This document shows, piece by piece, positions 21,801 to 36,000 of a stretch of DNA of 64,000 nt. The notes beneath the pieces were generated by a model that was given only the letters and a program-made list of their open reading frames with translations, ran no database searches and had not been told where the DNA came from. Each line of letters begins with the position of its first letter. Within the stretch, counting starts at the first letter, position 1. The stretch spans positions 182,501 through 246,500 of the forward strand of contig NW_027476190.1 in NCBI RefSeq assembly GCF_051020955.1. The letters are read 5' to 3'. The DNA is from Megalopta genalis. Taxonomy: Eukaryota > Arthropoda > Insecta > Hymenoptera > Halictidae. A program made the position numbers and the translations under genes.

Positions 21801-24800
21801 TTTTTACATAGGGATTAAGCATTTAGAACGATACATTGTTTAAAATAAGGGCACTTTACTCTTGACATTTTACGGTTTTTTCAATTTTCTGAAAAATCCT
21901 ATCATTAGATTTTTTTAAAAATACGATATTCTTGCTTAACTAACGTTTCTACATAGGGATTAAGCATTTAGAACGAAATCTAATGTCAGAAAATGGCACT
22001 TTACTCTTGACATTTTTCGGTTTTTTCAATTTTCTGGGAAATCCTATCATTAGATTTTTTTAAAAATACGATATTCTTGCTTAACTAACGTTTTTACATA
22101 GGTATTAAGCATTTAGAACGAAATCTAATGTAGGAAAATGGTACTTTACTCTTGATCGGTACGTTGGGACTTTGAAAATATTCGGGCGTTCCAATCGCTC
22201 GTCTGTTGCATCATAGCGCGTCTCGGCGCAATCGACCGATTCGCTCGATCCATTATTTTCGATTTACGGCTAAAATAAATTTTTCTCATTTTATTCAATA
22301 ACATATTCTTGCTTAAATAACTTTTTTACATAGGGATTAAGCATTTAGAACGATACATTGTTTAAAATAAGGGCACTTTACTCTTGACATTTTACGGTTT
22401 TTTCAATTTTCTGAAAAATCCTATCATTAGATTTTTTTTAGAATACGATATTCTTGCTTAACTAACGTTTCTACATAGGGATTAAGCATTTAGAACGAAA
22501 TCTAATGTCAGAAAATGGCACTTTACTCTTGACATTTTCCGGTTTTTTCAATTTTCTGGAAAATCCTATCATTAGATTTTTTTAAAAATACGATATTCTT
22601 GCTTAACTAACGTTTTTACATAGGGATTAAGTATTTAGAACGAAATCTAATGTAGGAAAATGGTACTTTACTCTTGATCGGTACGTTGGGACTTTGAAAA
22701 TATTCGGGCGTACGCGACGCGCTCGGCGCTTCGAACAGCTCCGGTGTCCCCATTATTTTCGATTTACGGCTAAAATAAATTTTTCTAATTTTTTTCAATA
22801 ACATATTCCTGCTAAAATAACTTTTTTACATAGGGATTAAGCATTTAGAACGATACATTGTTTAAAATAAGGGCACTTTACTCTTGATATTTTACGGTTT
22901 TTTCAATTTTCTGAAAAATCCTATCATTAGATTTTTTTAAAAATACGATATTCTTGCTTAACTAACGTTTCTACATAGGGATTAAGCATTTAGAACGAAA
23001 TCTAATGTCAGAAAATGGCACTTTACTCTTGACATTTTTCGGTTTTTTCAATTTTCTGGGAAATCCTATCATTAGATTTTTTTAAAAATACGATATTCTT
23101 GCTTAACTAACGTTTTTACATCGGGATTAAGCATTTAGAACGAAATCTAATGTAGGAAAATGGTACTTTACTCTTGATCGGTACGTTGGGACTTTGAAAA
23201 TATTCGGGCGTTCCAATCGCTCGTCTGTTGCATCATAGCGCGTCTCGGCGCAATCGACCGATTCGCTCGATCCATTATTTTCGATTTACGGCTAAAATAA
23301 ATTTTTCTCATTTTATTCAATAACATATTCTTGCTTAAATAACTTTTTTACATAGGGATTAAGCATTTAGAACGATACATTGTTTAAAATAAGGGCACTT
23401 TACTCTTGACATTTTACGGTTTTTTCAATTTTCTGAAAAATCCTATCATTAGATTTTTTTAAGAATACGATATTCTTGCTTAACTAACGTTTCTACATAG
23501 GGATTAAGCATTTAGAACGAAATCTAATGTCAGAAAATGGCACTTTACTCTTGACATTTTTCGGTTTTTTCAATTTTCTGGAAAATCCTATCATTAGATT
23601 TTTTTAAAAATACGATATTCTTGCTTAACTAACGTTTTTACATAGGGATTAAGTATTTAGAACGAAATCTAATGTAGGAAAATGGTACTTTACTCTTGAT
23701 CGGTACGTTGGGACTTTGAAAATATTCGGGCGTACGCGGCGCGCTCGGCGCTTCGAACAGCTCCGGTGTCCCCATTATTTTCGATTTACGGCTAAAATAA
23801 ATTTTTCTAATTTTTTTCAATAACATATTCCTGCTAAAATAACTGTTTTACATAGGGATTAAGCATTTAGAACGATACATTGTTTAAAATAAGGGCACTT
23901 TACTCTTGATATTTTACGGTTTTTTCAATTTTCTGAAAAATCCTATCATTAGATTTTTTTAAAAATACGATATTCTTGCTTAACTAACGTTTCTACATAG
24001 GGATTAAGCATTTAGAACGAAATCTAATGTCAGAAAATGGCACTTTACTCTTGACATTTTTCGGTTTTTTCAATTTTCTGGGAAATCCTATCATTAGATT
24101 TTTTTAAAAATACGATATTCTTGCTTAACTAACGTTTTTACATAGGGATTAAGCATTTAGAACGAAATCTAATGTAGGAAAATGGTACTTTACTCTTGAT
24201 CGGTACGTTGGGACTTTGAAAATATTCGGGCGTTCCAATCGCTCGTCTGTTGCATCATAGCGCGTCTCGGCGCAATCGACCGATTCGCTCGACCCATTAT
24301 TTTCGATTTACGGCTAAAATAAATTTTTCTCATTTTATTCAATAACATATTCTTGCTTAGATAACTTTTTTACATAGGGATTAAGCATTTAGAACGATAT
24401 AATGTTTAAAGTAAGGGCACTTTACTCTTGACATTTTACGGTTTTTTCAATTTTCTGAAAAATCCTACCATTAGATTTTTTTAAAAATACGATATTCTTG
24501 CTTAACTAACGTTTCTACATAGGGATTAAGCATTTAGAACGAAATCTAATGTCAGAAAATGGCACTTTACTCTTGACATTTTTCGGTTTTTTCAATTTTC
24601 TGGAAAATCCTATCATTAGATTTTTTTAAAAATACGATGTTCTTGCTTAACTAACGTTTTTACATAGGGATTAAGCATTTAGAACGAAATCTAATGTAGG
24701 AAAATGGTACTTTACTCTTGACCGGTACGTTGGGACTTTGAAAATATTCGGGCGTTCCAATCGCTCGTCTGTTGCATCATAGCGCGTCTCGGCGCAATCG

Positions 24801-26893
24801 ACCGATTCGCTCGACCCATTATTTTCGATTTACGGCTAAAATAAATTTTTCTCATTTTATTCAATAACATATTCTTGCTTAGATAACTTTTTTACATAGG
24901 GATTAAGCATTTAGAACGATATAATGTTTAAAATAAGGGCACTTTACTCTTGACATTTTACGGTTTTTTCAATTTTCTGAAAAATCCTATCATTAGATTT
25001 TTTTAAAAATACGATAATCTTGCATAACTAACGTTTCTACATAGGGATTAAGCATTTAGAACGAAATCTAATGTCAGAAAATGGCACTTTACTCTTGACA
25101 TTTTTCGGTTTTTTCAATTTTCTGGAAAATCCTATCATTAGATTTTTTTTAAAATACGATATTCTTGCTTAACTAACGTTTTTACATAGGGATTAAGCAT
25201 TTAGAACGAAATCTAATGTAGGAAAATGGTACTTTACTCTTGACCGGTACGTTGGGACTTTGAAAATATTCGGGCGTTCCAATCGCTCGTCTGTTGCATC
25301 ATAGCGCGTCTCGGCGCAATCGACCGATTCGCTCGACCCATTATTTTCGATTTACGGCTAAAATAAATTTTTCTCATTTTATTCAATAACATATTCTTGC
25401 TTAGATAACTTTTTTACATAGGGATTAAGCATTTAGAACGATATAATGTTTAAAATAAGGGCACTTTACTCTTGACATTTTACGGTTTTTTCAATTTTCT
25501 GAAAAATCCTACCATTAGATTTTTTTAAAAATACGATATTCTTGCTTAACTAACGTTTCTACATAGGGATTAAGCATTTAGAACGAAATCTAATGTCAGA
25601 AAATGGCACTTTACTCTTGACATTTTTCGGTTTTTTCAATTTTCTGGAAAATCCTATCATTAGATTTTTTTAAAAATACGATGTTCTTGCTTAACTAACG
25701 TTTTTACATAGGGATTAAGCATTTAGAACGAAATCTAATGTAGGAAAATGGTACTTTACTCTTGACCGGTACGTTGGGACTTTGAAAATATTCGGGCGTT
25801 CCAATCGCTCGTCTGTTGCATCATAGCGCGTCTCGGCGCAATCGACCGATTCGCTCGACCCATTATTTTCGATTTACGGCTAAAATAAATTTTTCTCATT
25901 TTATTCAATAACATATTCTTGCTTAGATAACTTTTTTACATAGGGATTAAGCATTTAGAACGATATAATGTTTAAAATAAGGGCACTTTACTCTTGACAT
26001 TTTACGGTTTTTTCAATTTTCTGAAAAATCCTATCATTAGATTTTTTTAAAAATACGATAATCTTGCTTAACTAACGTTTCTACATAGGGATTAAGCATT
26101 TAGAACGAAATCTAATGTCAGAAAATGGCACTTTACTCTTGACATTTTTCGGTTTTTTCAATTTTCTGGTAAATCCTATCATTAGATTTTTTTAAAAATA
26201 CGATATTCTTGCTTAACTAACGTTTTTACATAGGGATTAAGCATTTAGAACGAAATCTAATGTAGGAAAATGGTACTTTACTCTTGACCGGTACGTTGGG
26301 ACTTTGAAAATATTCGGGCGTTCCAATCGCTCGTCTGTTGCATCATAGCGCGTCTCGGCGCAATCGACCGATTCGCTCGATCCATTATTTTCGATTTACG
26401 GCTAAAATAAATTTTTCTCATTTTATTCAATAACATATTCTTGCTTAAATAACTTTTTTACATAGGGATTAAGCATTTAGAACGATACATTGTTTAAAAT
26501 AAGGGCACTTTACTCTTGACATTTTACGGTTTTTTCAATTTTCTGAAAAATCCTATCATTAGATTTTTTTAAGAATACGATATTCTTGCTTAACTAACGT
26601 TTCTACATAGGGATTAAGCATTTAGAACGAAATCTAATGTCAGAAAATGGCACTTTACTCTTGACATTTTTCGGTTTTTTCAATTTTCTGGAAAATCCTA
26701 TCATTAGATTTTTTTAAAAATACGATATTCTTGCTTAACTAACGTTTTTACATAGGGATTAAGTATTTAGAACGAAATCTAATGTAGGAAAATGGTACTT
26801 TACTCTTGATCGGTACGTTGGGACTTTGAAAATATTCGGGCGTACGCGGCGCGCTCGGCGCTTCGAACAGCTCCGGTGTCCCCATTATTTTCG
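18819..26893. repeat. HOR copy with inserted B monomer and u15/u2 jump (8,075 bp)
   Basis: The order is u1-u5, then a chimeric 500-bp unit (21240-21739), then u6-u13, then a unit at 25872 that starts like u15 and ends with the GATCC tail of u2, then a u3-type B at 26394. The segment u14, u16 and u1 is therefore skipped through homology between u15 and u2. A private CTGGTAAATCC change sits near 26169. The extra B monomer makes the only direct B-B pair with standard tails (boundaries 21240 and 21740). Confidence 0.85.
21240..21739. repeat. Chimeric monomer: u6 body with B tail
   Basis: The body carries GGGAAATCC in S2 and TAGGTATTAAGCATTT in S3, both features of A-type u4/u6. It ends in a B tail instead of an A tail, so the preceding and following boundaries are both B. 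The breakpoint lies between the S3 start and GGGCG, about 21610-21680. This single event accounts for the unique 500-bp spacing in the B-boundary series. Confidence 0.85.
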
Positions 26894-27415
26894 ATTTACG
26901 GCTAAAATAAATTTTTCTAATTTTTTTCAATAACATATTCCTGCTAAAATAACTTTTTTACATAGGGATTAAGCATTTAGAACGATACATTGTTTAAAAT
27001 AAGGGCACTTTACTCTTGACATTTTACGGTTTTTTCAATTTTCTGAAAAATCCTATCATTAGATTTTTTTAAAAATACGATATTCTTGCTTAACTAACGT
27101 TTCTACATAGGGATTAAGCATTTAGAACGAAATCTAATGTCAGAAAATGGCACTTTACTCTTGACATTTTTCGGTTTTTTCAATTTTCTGGGAAATCCTA
27201 TCATTAGATTTTTTTAAAAATACGATATTCTTGCTTAACTAACGTTTTTACATAGGTATTAAGCATTTAGAACGAAATCTAATGTAGGAAAATGGTACTT
27301 TACTCTTGATCGGTACGTTGGGACTTTGAAAATATTCGGGCGTTCCAATCGCTCGTCTGTTGCATCATAGCGCGTCTCGGCGCAATCGACCGATTCGCTC
27401 GATCCATTATTTTCG

Positions 27416-28082
27416 ATTTACGGCTAAAATAAATTTTTCTCATTTTATTCAATAACATATTCTTGCTTAAATAACTTTTTTACATAGGGATTAAGCATTT
27501 AGAACGATACATTGTTTAAAATAAGGGCACTTTACTCTTGACATTTTACGGTTATTTCAATTTTCTGAAAAATCCTATCATTAGATTTTTTTTAGAATAC
27601 GATATTCTTGCTTAACTAACGTTTCTACATAGGGATTAAGCATTTAGAACGAAATCTAATGTCAGAAAATGGCACTTTACTCTTGACATTTTACGGTTTT
27701 TTCAATTTTCTGAAAAATCCTATCATTAGATTTTTTTAAAAATACGATATTCTTGCTTAACTAACGTTTCTACATAGGGATTAAGCATTTAGAACGAAAT
27801 CTAATGTCAGAAAATGGCACTTTACTCTTGACATTTTTCGGTTTTTTCAATTTTCTGGGAAATCCTATCATTAGATTTTTTTAAAAATACGATATTCTTG
27901 CTTAACTAACGTTTTTACATAGGTATTAAGCATTTAGAACGAAATCTAATGTAGGAAAATGGTACTTTACTCTTGATCGGTACGTTGGGACTTTGAAAAT
28001 ATTCGGGCGTTCCAATCGCTCGTCTGTTGCATCATAGCGCGTCTCGGCGCAATCGACCGATTCGCTCGATCCATTATTTTCG
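27416..28082. repeat. 667-bp monomer with four subrepeats
   Basis: Start motifs lie at 27482, 27627, 27772 and 27917, spaced 145 bp. The second subrepeat is a hybrid: it begins as S2 (TAATGTCAG) and continues as S1 (TTTTACGG, CTGAAAAATCC). The first has u5 markers (GGTTATTTC, TTTAGAATACG); the last two have u6 markers (GGGAAATCC, TAGGTATT) and an A tail. The crossover therefore lies at about 27667-27692, between u5 and u6 misaligned by one subrepeat. It is the only gain-type unit seen. Confidence 0.9.
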
Positions 28083-31000
28083 ATTTACGGCTAAAATAAA
28101 TTTTTCTCATTTTATTCAATAACATATTCTTGCTTAAATAACTTTTTTACATAGGGATTAAGCATTTAGAACGATACATTGTTTAAAATAAGGGCACTTT
28201 ACTCTTGACATTTTACGGTTTTTTCAATTTTCTGAAAAATCCTATCATTAGATTTTTTTTAGAATACGATATTCTTGCTTAACTAACGTTTCTACATAGG
28301 GATTAAGCATTTAGAACGAAATCTAATGTCAGAAAATGGCACTTTACTCTTGACATTTTCCGGTTTTTTCAATTTTCTGGAAAATCCTATCATTAGATTT
28401 TTTTAAAAATACGATATTCTTGCTTAACTAACGTTTTTACATAGGGATTAAGTATTTAGAACGAAATCTAATGTAGGAAAATGGTACTTTACTCTTGATC
28501 GGTACGTTGGGACTTTGAAAATATTCGGGCGTACGCGACGCGCTCGGCGCTTCGAACAGCTCCGGTGTCCCCATTATTTTCGATTTACGGCTAAAATAAA
28601 TTTTTCTAATTTTTTTCAATAACATATTCCTGCTAAAATAACTTTTTTACATAGGGATTAAGCATTTAGAACGATACATTGTTTAAAATAAGGGCACTTT
28701 ACTCTTGATATTTTACGGTTTTTTCAATTTTCTGAAAAATCCTATCATTAGATTTTTTTAAAAATACGATATTCTTGCTTAACTAACGTTTCTACATAGG
28801 GATTAAGCATTTAGAACGAAATCTAATGTCAGAAAATGGCACTTTACTCTTGACATTTTTCGGTTTTTTCAATTTTCTGGGAAATCCTATCATTAGATTT
28901 TTTTAAAAATACGATATTCTTGCTTAACTAACGTTTTTACATCGGGATTAAGCATTTAGAACGAAATCTAATGTAGGAAAATGGTACTTTACTCTTGATC
29001 GGTACGTTGGGACTTTGAAAATATTCGGGCGTTCCAATCGCTCGTCTGTTGCATCATAGCGCGTCTCGGCGCAATCGACCGATTCGCTCGATCCATTATT
29101 TTCGATTTACGGCTAAAATAAATTTTTCTCATTTTATTCAATAACATATTCTTGCTTAAATAACTTTTTTACATAGGGATTAAGCATTTAGAACGATACA
29201 TTGTTTAAAATAAGGGCACTTTACTCTTGACATTTTACGGTTTTTTCAATTTTCTGAAAAATCCTATCATTAGATTTTTTTAAGAATACGATATTCTTGC
29301 TTAACTAACGTTTCTACATAGGGATTAAGCATTTAGAACGAAATCTAATGTCAGAAAATGGCACTTTACTCTTGACATTTTTCGGTTTTTTCAATTTTCT
29401 GGAAAATCCTATCATTAGATTTTTTTAAAAATACGATATTCTTGCTTAACTAACGTTTTTACATAGGGATTAAGTATTTAGAACGAAATCTAATGTAGGA
29501 AAATGGTACTTTACTCTTGATCGGTACGTTGGGACTTTGAAAATATTCGGGCGTACGCGGCGCGCTCGGCGCTTCGAACAGCTCCGGTGTCCCCATTATT
29601 TTCGATTTACGGCTAAAATAAATTTTTCTAATTTTTTTCAATAACATATTCCTGCTAAAATAACTGTTTTACATAGGGATTAAGCATTTAGAACGATACA
29701 TTGTTTAAAATAAGGGCACTTTACTCTTGATATTTTACGGTTTTTTCAATTTTCTGAAAAATCCTATCATTAGATTTTTTTAAAAATACGATATTCTTGC
29801 TTAACTAACGTTTCTACATAGGGATTAAGCATTTAGAACGAAATCTAATGTCAGAAAATGGCACTTTACTCTTGACATTTTTCGGTTTTTTCAATTTTCT
29901 GGGAAATCCTATCATTAGATTTTTTTAAAAATACGATATTCTTGCTTAACTAACGTTTTTACATAGGGATTAAGCATTTAGAACGAAATCTAATGTAGGA
30001 AAATGGTACTTTACTCTTGATCGGTACGTTGGGACTTTGAAAATATTCGGGCGTTCCAATCGCTCGTCTGTTGCATCATAGCGCGTCTCGGCGCAATCGA
30101 CCGATTCGCTCGACCCATTATTTTCGATTTACGGCTAAAATAAATTTTTCTCATTTTATTCAATAACATATTCTTGCTTAGATAACTTTTTTACATAGGG
30201 ATTAAGCATTTAGAACGATATAATGTTTAAAGTAAGGGCACTTTACTCTTGACATTTTACGGTTTTTTCAATTTTCTGAAAAATCCTACCATTAGATTTT
30301 TTTAAAAATACGATATTCTTGCTTAACTAACGTTTCTACATAGGGATTAAGCATTTAGAACGAAATCTAATGTCAGAAAATGGCACTTTACTCTTGACAT
30401 TTTTCGGTTTTTTCAATTTTCTGGAAAATCCTATCATTAGATTTTTTTAAAAATACGATGTTCTTGCTTAACTAACGTTTTTACATAGGGATTAAGCATT
30501 TAGAACGAAATCTAATGTAGGAAAATGGTACTTTACTCTTGACCGGTACGTTGGGACTTTGAAAATATTCGGGCGTTCCAATCGCTCGTCTGTTGCATCA
30601 TAGCGCGTCTCGGCGCAATCGACCGATTCGCTCGACCCATTATTTTCGATTTACGGCTAAAATAAATTTTTCTCATTTTATTCAATAACATATTCTTGCT
30701 TAGATAACTTTTTTACATAGGGATTAAGCATTTAGAACGATATAATGTTTAAAATAAGGGCACTTTACTCTTGACATTTTACGGTTTTTTCAATTTTCTG
30801 AAAAATCCTATCATTAGATTTTTTTAAAAATACGATAATCTTGCATAACTAACGTTTCTACATAGGGATTAAGCATTTAGAACGAAATCTAATGTCAGAA
30901 AATGGCACTTTACTCTTGACATTTTTCGGTTTTTTCAATTTTCTGGAAAATCCTATCATTAGATTTTTTTTAAAATACGATATTCTTGCTTAACTAACGT

Positions 31001-32736
31001 TTTTACATAGGGATTAAGCATTTAGAACGAAATCTAATGTAGGAAAATGGTACTTTACTCTTGACCGGTACGTTGGGACTTTGAAAATATTCGGGCGTTC
31101 CAATCGCTCGTCTGTTGCATCATAGCGCGTCTCGGCGCAATCGACCGATTCGCTCGACCCATTATTTTCGATTTACGGCTAAAATAAATTTTTCTCATTT
31201 TATTCAATAACATATTCTTGCTTAGATAACTTTTTTACATAGGGATTAAGCATTTAGAACGATATAATGTTTAAAATAAGGGCACTTTACTCTTGACATT
31301 TTACGGTTTTTTCAATTTTCTGAAAAATCCTACCATTAGATTTTTTTAAAAATACGATATTCTTGCTTAACTAACGTTTCTACATAGGGATTAAGCATTT
31401 AGAACGAAATCTAATGTCAGAAAATGGCACTTTACTCTTGACATTTTTCGGTTTTTTCAATTTTCTGGAAAATCCTATCATTAGATTTTTTTAAAAATAC
31501 GATGTTCTTGCTTAACTAACGTTTTTACATAGGGATTAAGCATTTAGAACGAAATCTAATGTAGGAAAATGGTACTTTACTCTTGACCGGTACGTTGGGA
31601 CTTTGAAAATATTCGGGCGTTCCAATCGCTCGTCTGTTGCATCATAGCGCGTCTCGGCGCAATCGACCGATTCGCTCGACCCATTATTTTCGATTTACGG
31701 CTAAAATAAATTTTTCTCATTTTATTCAATAACATATTCTTGCTTAGATAACTTTTTTACATAGGGATTAAGCATTTAGAACGATATAATGTTTAAAATA
31801 AGGGCACTTTACTCTTGACATTTTACGGTTTTTTCAATTTTCTGAAAAATCCTATCATTAGATTTTTTTAAAAATACGATAATCTTGCATAACTAACGTT
31901 TCTACATAGGGATTAAGCATTTAGAACGAAATCTAATGTCAGAAAATGGCACTTTACTCTTGACATTTTTCGGTTTTTTCAATTTTCTGGAAAATCCTAT
32001 CATTAGATTTTTTTTAAAATACGATATTCTTGCTTAACTAACGTTTTTACATAGGGATTAAGCATTTAGAACGAAATCTAATGTAGGAAAATGGTACTTT
32101 ACTCTTGACCGGTACGTTGGGACTTTGAAAATATTCGGGCGTTCCAATCGCTCGTCTGTTGCATCATAGCGCGTCTCGGCGCAATCGACCGATTCGCTCG
32201 ACCCATTATTTTCGATTTACGGCTAAAATAAATTTTTCTCATTTTATTCAATAACATATTCTTGCTTAGATAACTTTTTTACATAGGGATTAAGCATTTA
32301 GAACGATATAATGTTTAAAATAAGGGCACTTTACTCTTGACATTTTACGGTTTTTTCAATTTTCTGAAAAATCCTATCATTAGATTTTTTTAAAAATACG
32401 ATAATCTTGCTTAACTAACGTTTCTACATAGGGATTAAGCATTTAGAACGAAATCTAATGTCAGAAAATGGCACTTTACTCTTGACATTTTTCGGTTTTT
32501 TCAATTTTCTGGAAAATCCTATCATTAGATTTTTTTAAAAATACGATATTCTTGCTTAACTAACGTTTTTACATAGGGATTAAGCATTTAGAACGAAATC
32601 TAATGTAGGAAAATGGTACTTTACTCTTGACCGGTACGTTGGGACTTTGAAAATATTCGGGCGTTCCAATCGCTCGTCTGTTGCATCATAGCGCGTCTCG
32701 GCGCAATCGACCGATTCGCTCGACCCATTATTTTCG

Positions 32737-33091
32737 ATTTACGGCTAAAATAAATTTTTCTCGTTTTATTCAATAACATATTCTTGCTTAGATAACTTTT
32801 TTACATAGGGATTAAGCATTTAGAACGATACATTGTTTAAAATAAGGGCACTTTACTCTTGACATTTTACGGTTTTTTCAATTTTCTGAAAAATCCTATC
32901 ATTAGATTTTTTTAAGAATACGATATTCTTGCTTAACTAACGTTTTTACATAGGGATTAAGTATTTAGAACGAAATCTAATGTAGGAAAATGGTACTTTA
33001 CTCTTGATCGGTACGTTGGGACTTTGAAAATATTCGGGCGTACGCGGCGCGCTCGGCGCTTCGAACAGCTCCGGTGTCCCCATTATTTTCG
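32737..33091. repeat. 355-bp B monomer lacking one subrepeat
   Basis: Start motifs are at 32803 and 32948 only, followed by the next unit's at 33158, so the body has two subrepeats and a B tail (500 minus 145). The leader has CTCGTTTTATT and CTTAGATAAC as in u16, whereas S1 has GATACATTG and TTAAGAATACG as in u3 or u9. One junction joins u16 to u3/u9 between about 32780 and 32830; S2 is also missing. Confidence 0.87.
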
Positions 33092-36000
33092 ATTTACGGC
33101 TAAAATAAATTTTTCTAATTTTTTTCAATAACATATTCCTGCTAAAATAACTTTTTTACATAGGGATTAAGCATTTAGAACGATACATTGTTTAAAATAA
33201 GGGCACTTTACTCTTGACATTTTACGGTTTTTTCAATTTTCTGAAAAATCCTATCATTAGATTTTTTTAAAAATACGATATTCTTGCTTAACTAACGTTT
33301 CTACATAGGGATTAAGCATTTAGAACGAAATCTAATGTCAGAAAATGGCACTTTACTCTTGACATTTTTCGGTTTTTTCAATTTTCTGGGAAATCCTATC
33401 ATTAGATTTTTTTAAAAATACGATATTCTTGCTTAACTAACGTTTTTACATAGGTATTAAGCATTTAGAACGAAATCTAATGTAGGAAAATGGTACTTTA
33501 CTCTTGATCGGTACGTTGGGACTTTGAAAATATTCGGGCGTTCCAATCGCTCGTCTGTTGCATCATAGCGCGTCTCGGCGCAATCGACCGATTCGCTCGA
33601 TCCATTATTTTCGATTTACGGCTAAAATAAATTTTTCTCATTTTATTCAATAACATATTCTTGCTTAAATAACTTTTTTACATAGGGATTAAGCATTTAG
33701 AACGATACATTGTTTAAAATAAGGGCACTTTACTCTTGACATTTTACGGTTATTTCAATTTTCTGAAAAATCCTATCATTAGATTTTTTTTAGAATACGA
33801 TATTCTTGCTTAACTAACGTTTCTACATAGGGATTAAGCATTTAGAACGAAATCTAATGTCAGAAAATGGCACTTTACTCTTGACATTTTCCGGTTTTTT
33901 CAATTTTCTGGAAAATCCTATCATTAGATTTTTTTAAAAATACGATATTCTTGCTTAACTAACGTTTTTACATAGGGATTAAGTATTTAGAACGAAATCT
34001 AATGTAGGAAAATGGTACTTTACTCTTGATCGGTACGTTGGGACTTTGAAAATATTCGGGCGTACGCGGCGCGCTCGGCGCTTCGAACAGCTCCGGTGTC
34101 CCCATTATTTTCGATTTACGGCTAAAATAAATTTTTCTAATTTTTTTCAATAACATATTCCTGCTAAAATAACTTTTTTACATAGGGATTAAGCATTTAG
34201 AACGATACATTGTTTAAAATAAGGGCACTTTACTCTTGACATTTTACGGTTTTTTCAATTTTCTGAAAAATCCTATCATTAGATTTTTTTAAAAATACGA
34301 TATTCTTGCTTAACTAACGTTTCTACATAGGGATTAAGCATTTAGAACGAAATCTAATGTCAGAAAATGGCACTTTACTCTTGACATTTTTCGGTTTTTT
34401 CAATTTTCTGGGAAATCCTATCATTAGATTTTTTTAAAAATACGATATTCTTGCTTAACTAACGTTTTTACATAGGTATTAAGCATTTAGAACGAAATCT
34501 AATGTAGGAAAATGGTACTTTACTCTTGATCGGTACGTTGGGACTTTGAAAATATTCGGGCGTTCCAATCGCTCGTCTGTTGCATCATAGCGCGTCTCGG
34601 CGCAATCGACCGATTCGCTCGATCCATTATTTTCGATTTACGGCTAAAATAAATTTTTCTCATTTTATTCAATAACATATTCTTGCTTAAATAACTTTTT
34701 TACATAGGGATTAAGCATTTAGAACGATACATTGTTTAAAATAAGGGCACTTTACTCTTGACATTTTACGGTTTTTTCAATTTTCTGAAAAATCCTATCA
34801 TTAGATTTTTTTAAAAATACGATATTCTTGCTTAACTAACGTTTCTACATAGGGATTAAGCATTTAGAACGAAATCTAATGTCAGAAAATGGCACTTTAC
34901 TCTTGACATTTTTCGGTTTTTTCAATTTTCTGGGAAATCCTATCATTAGATTTTTTTAAAAATACGATATTCTTGCTTAACTAACGTTTTTACATAGGTA
35001 TTAAGCATTTAGAACGAAATCTAATGTAGGAAAATGGTACTTTACTCTTGATCGGTACGTTGGGACTTTGAAAATATTCGGGCGTTCCAATCGCTCGTCT
35101 GTTGCATCATAGCGCGTCTCGGCGCAATCGACCGATTCGCTCGATCCATTATTTTCGATTTACGGCTAAAATAAATTTTTCTCATTTTATTCAATAACAT
35201 ATTCTTGCTTAAATAACTTTTTTACATAGGGATTAAGCATTTAGAACGATACATTGTTTAAAATAAGGGCACTTTACTCTTGACATTTTACGGTTATTTC
35301 AATTTTCTGAAAAATCCTATCATTAGATTTTTTTTAGAATACGATATTCTTGCTTAACTAACGTTTCTACATAGGGATTAAGCATTTAGAACGAAATCTA
35401 ATGTCAGAAAATGGCACTTTACTCTTGACATTTTCCGGTTTTTTCAATTTTCTGGAAAATCCTATCATTAGATTTTTTTAAAAATACGATATTCTTGCTT
35501 AACTAACGTTTTTACATAGGGATTAAGTATTTAGAACGAAATCTAATGTAGGAAAATGGTACTTTACTCTTGATCGGTACGTTGGGACTTTGAAAATATT
35601 CGGGCGTACGCGGCGCGCTCGGCGCTTCGAACAGCTCCGGTGTCCCCATTATTTTCGATTTACGGCTAAAATAAATTTTTCTAATTTTTTTCAATAACAT
35701 ATTCCTGCTAAAATAACTTTTTTACATAGGGATTAAGCATTTAGAACGATACATTGTTTAAAATAAGGGCACTTTACTCTTGACATTTTACGGTTTTTTC
35801 AATTTTCTGAAAAATCCTATCATTAGATTTTTTTAAAAATACGATATTCTTGCTTAACTAACGTTTCTACATAGGGATTAAGCATTTAGAACGAAATCTA
35901 ATGTCAGAAAATGGCACTTTACTCTTGACATTTTTCGGTTTTTTCAATTTTCTGGGAAATCCTATCATTAGATTTTTTTAAAAATACGATATTCTTGCTT

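Larger units (their letters stand above)
26894..33091. repeat. Rearranged HOR copy, 6,198 bp, with 667- and 355-bp monomers
   Basis: The order is u4, a 667-bp u5/u6 chimera (27416-28082), u7-u15, and a 355-bp u16/u3 chimera (32737-33091). Markers confirm order: GCGACGCG near 28535 (u7), ACATCGGG near 28940 (u8), AAAGTAAGG near 30230 (u11), then alternating CCTACCATT/GATGTTC and CGATAATCTTGCATAAC monomers (u11-u14). Two compensating-type events, one gain and one loss of 145 bp, lie within 5.7 kb of each other. Confidence 0.87.
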
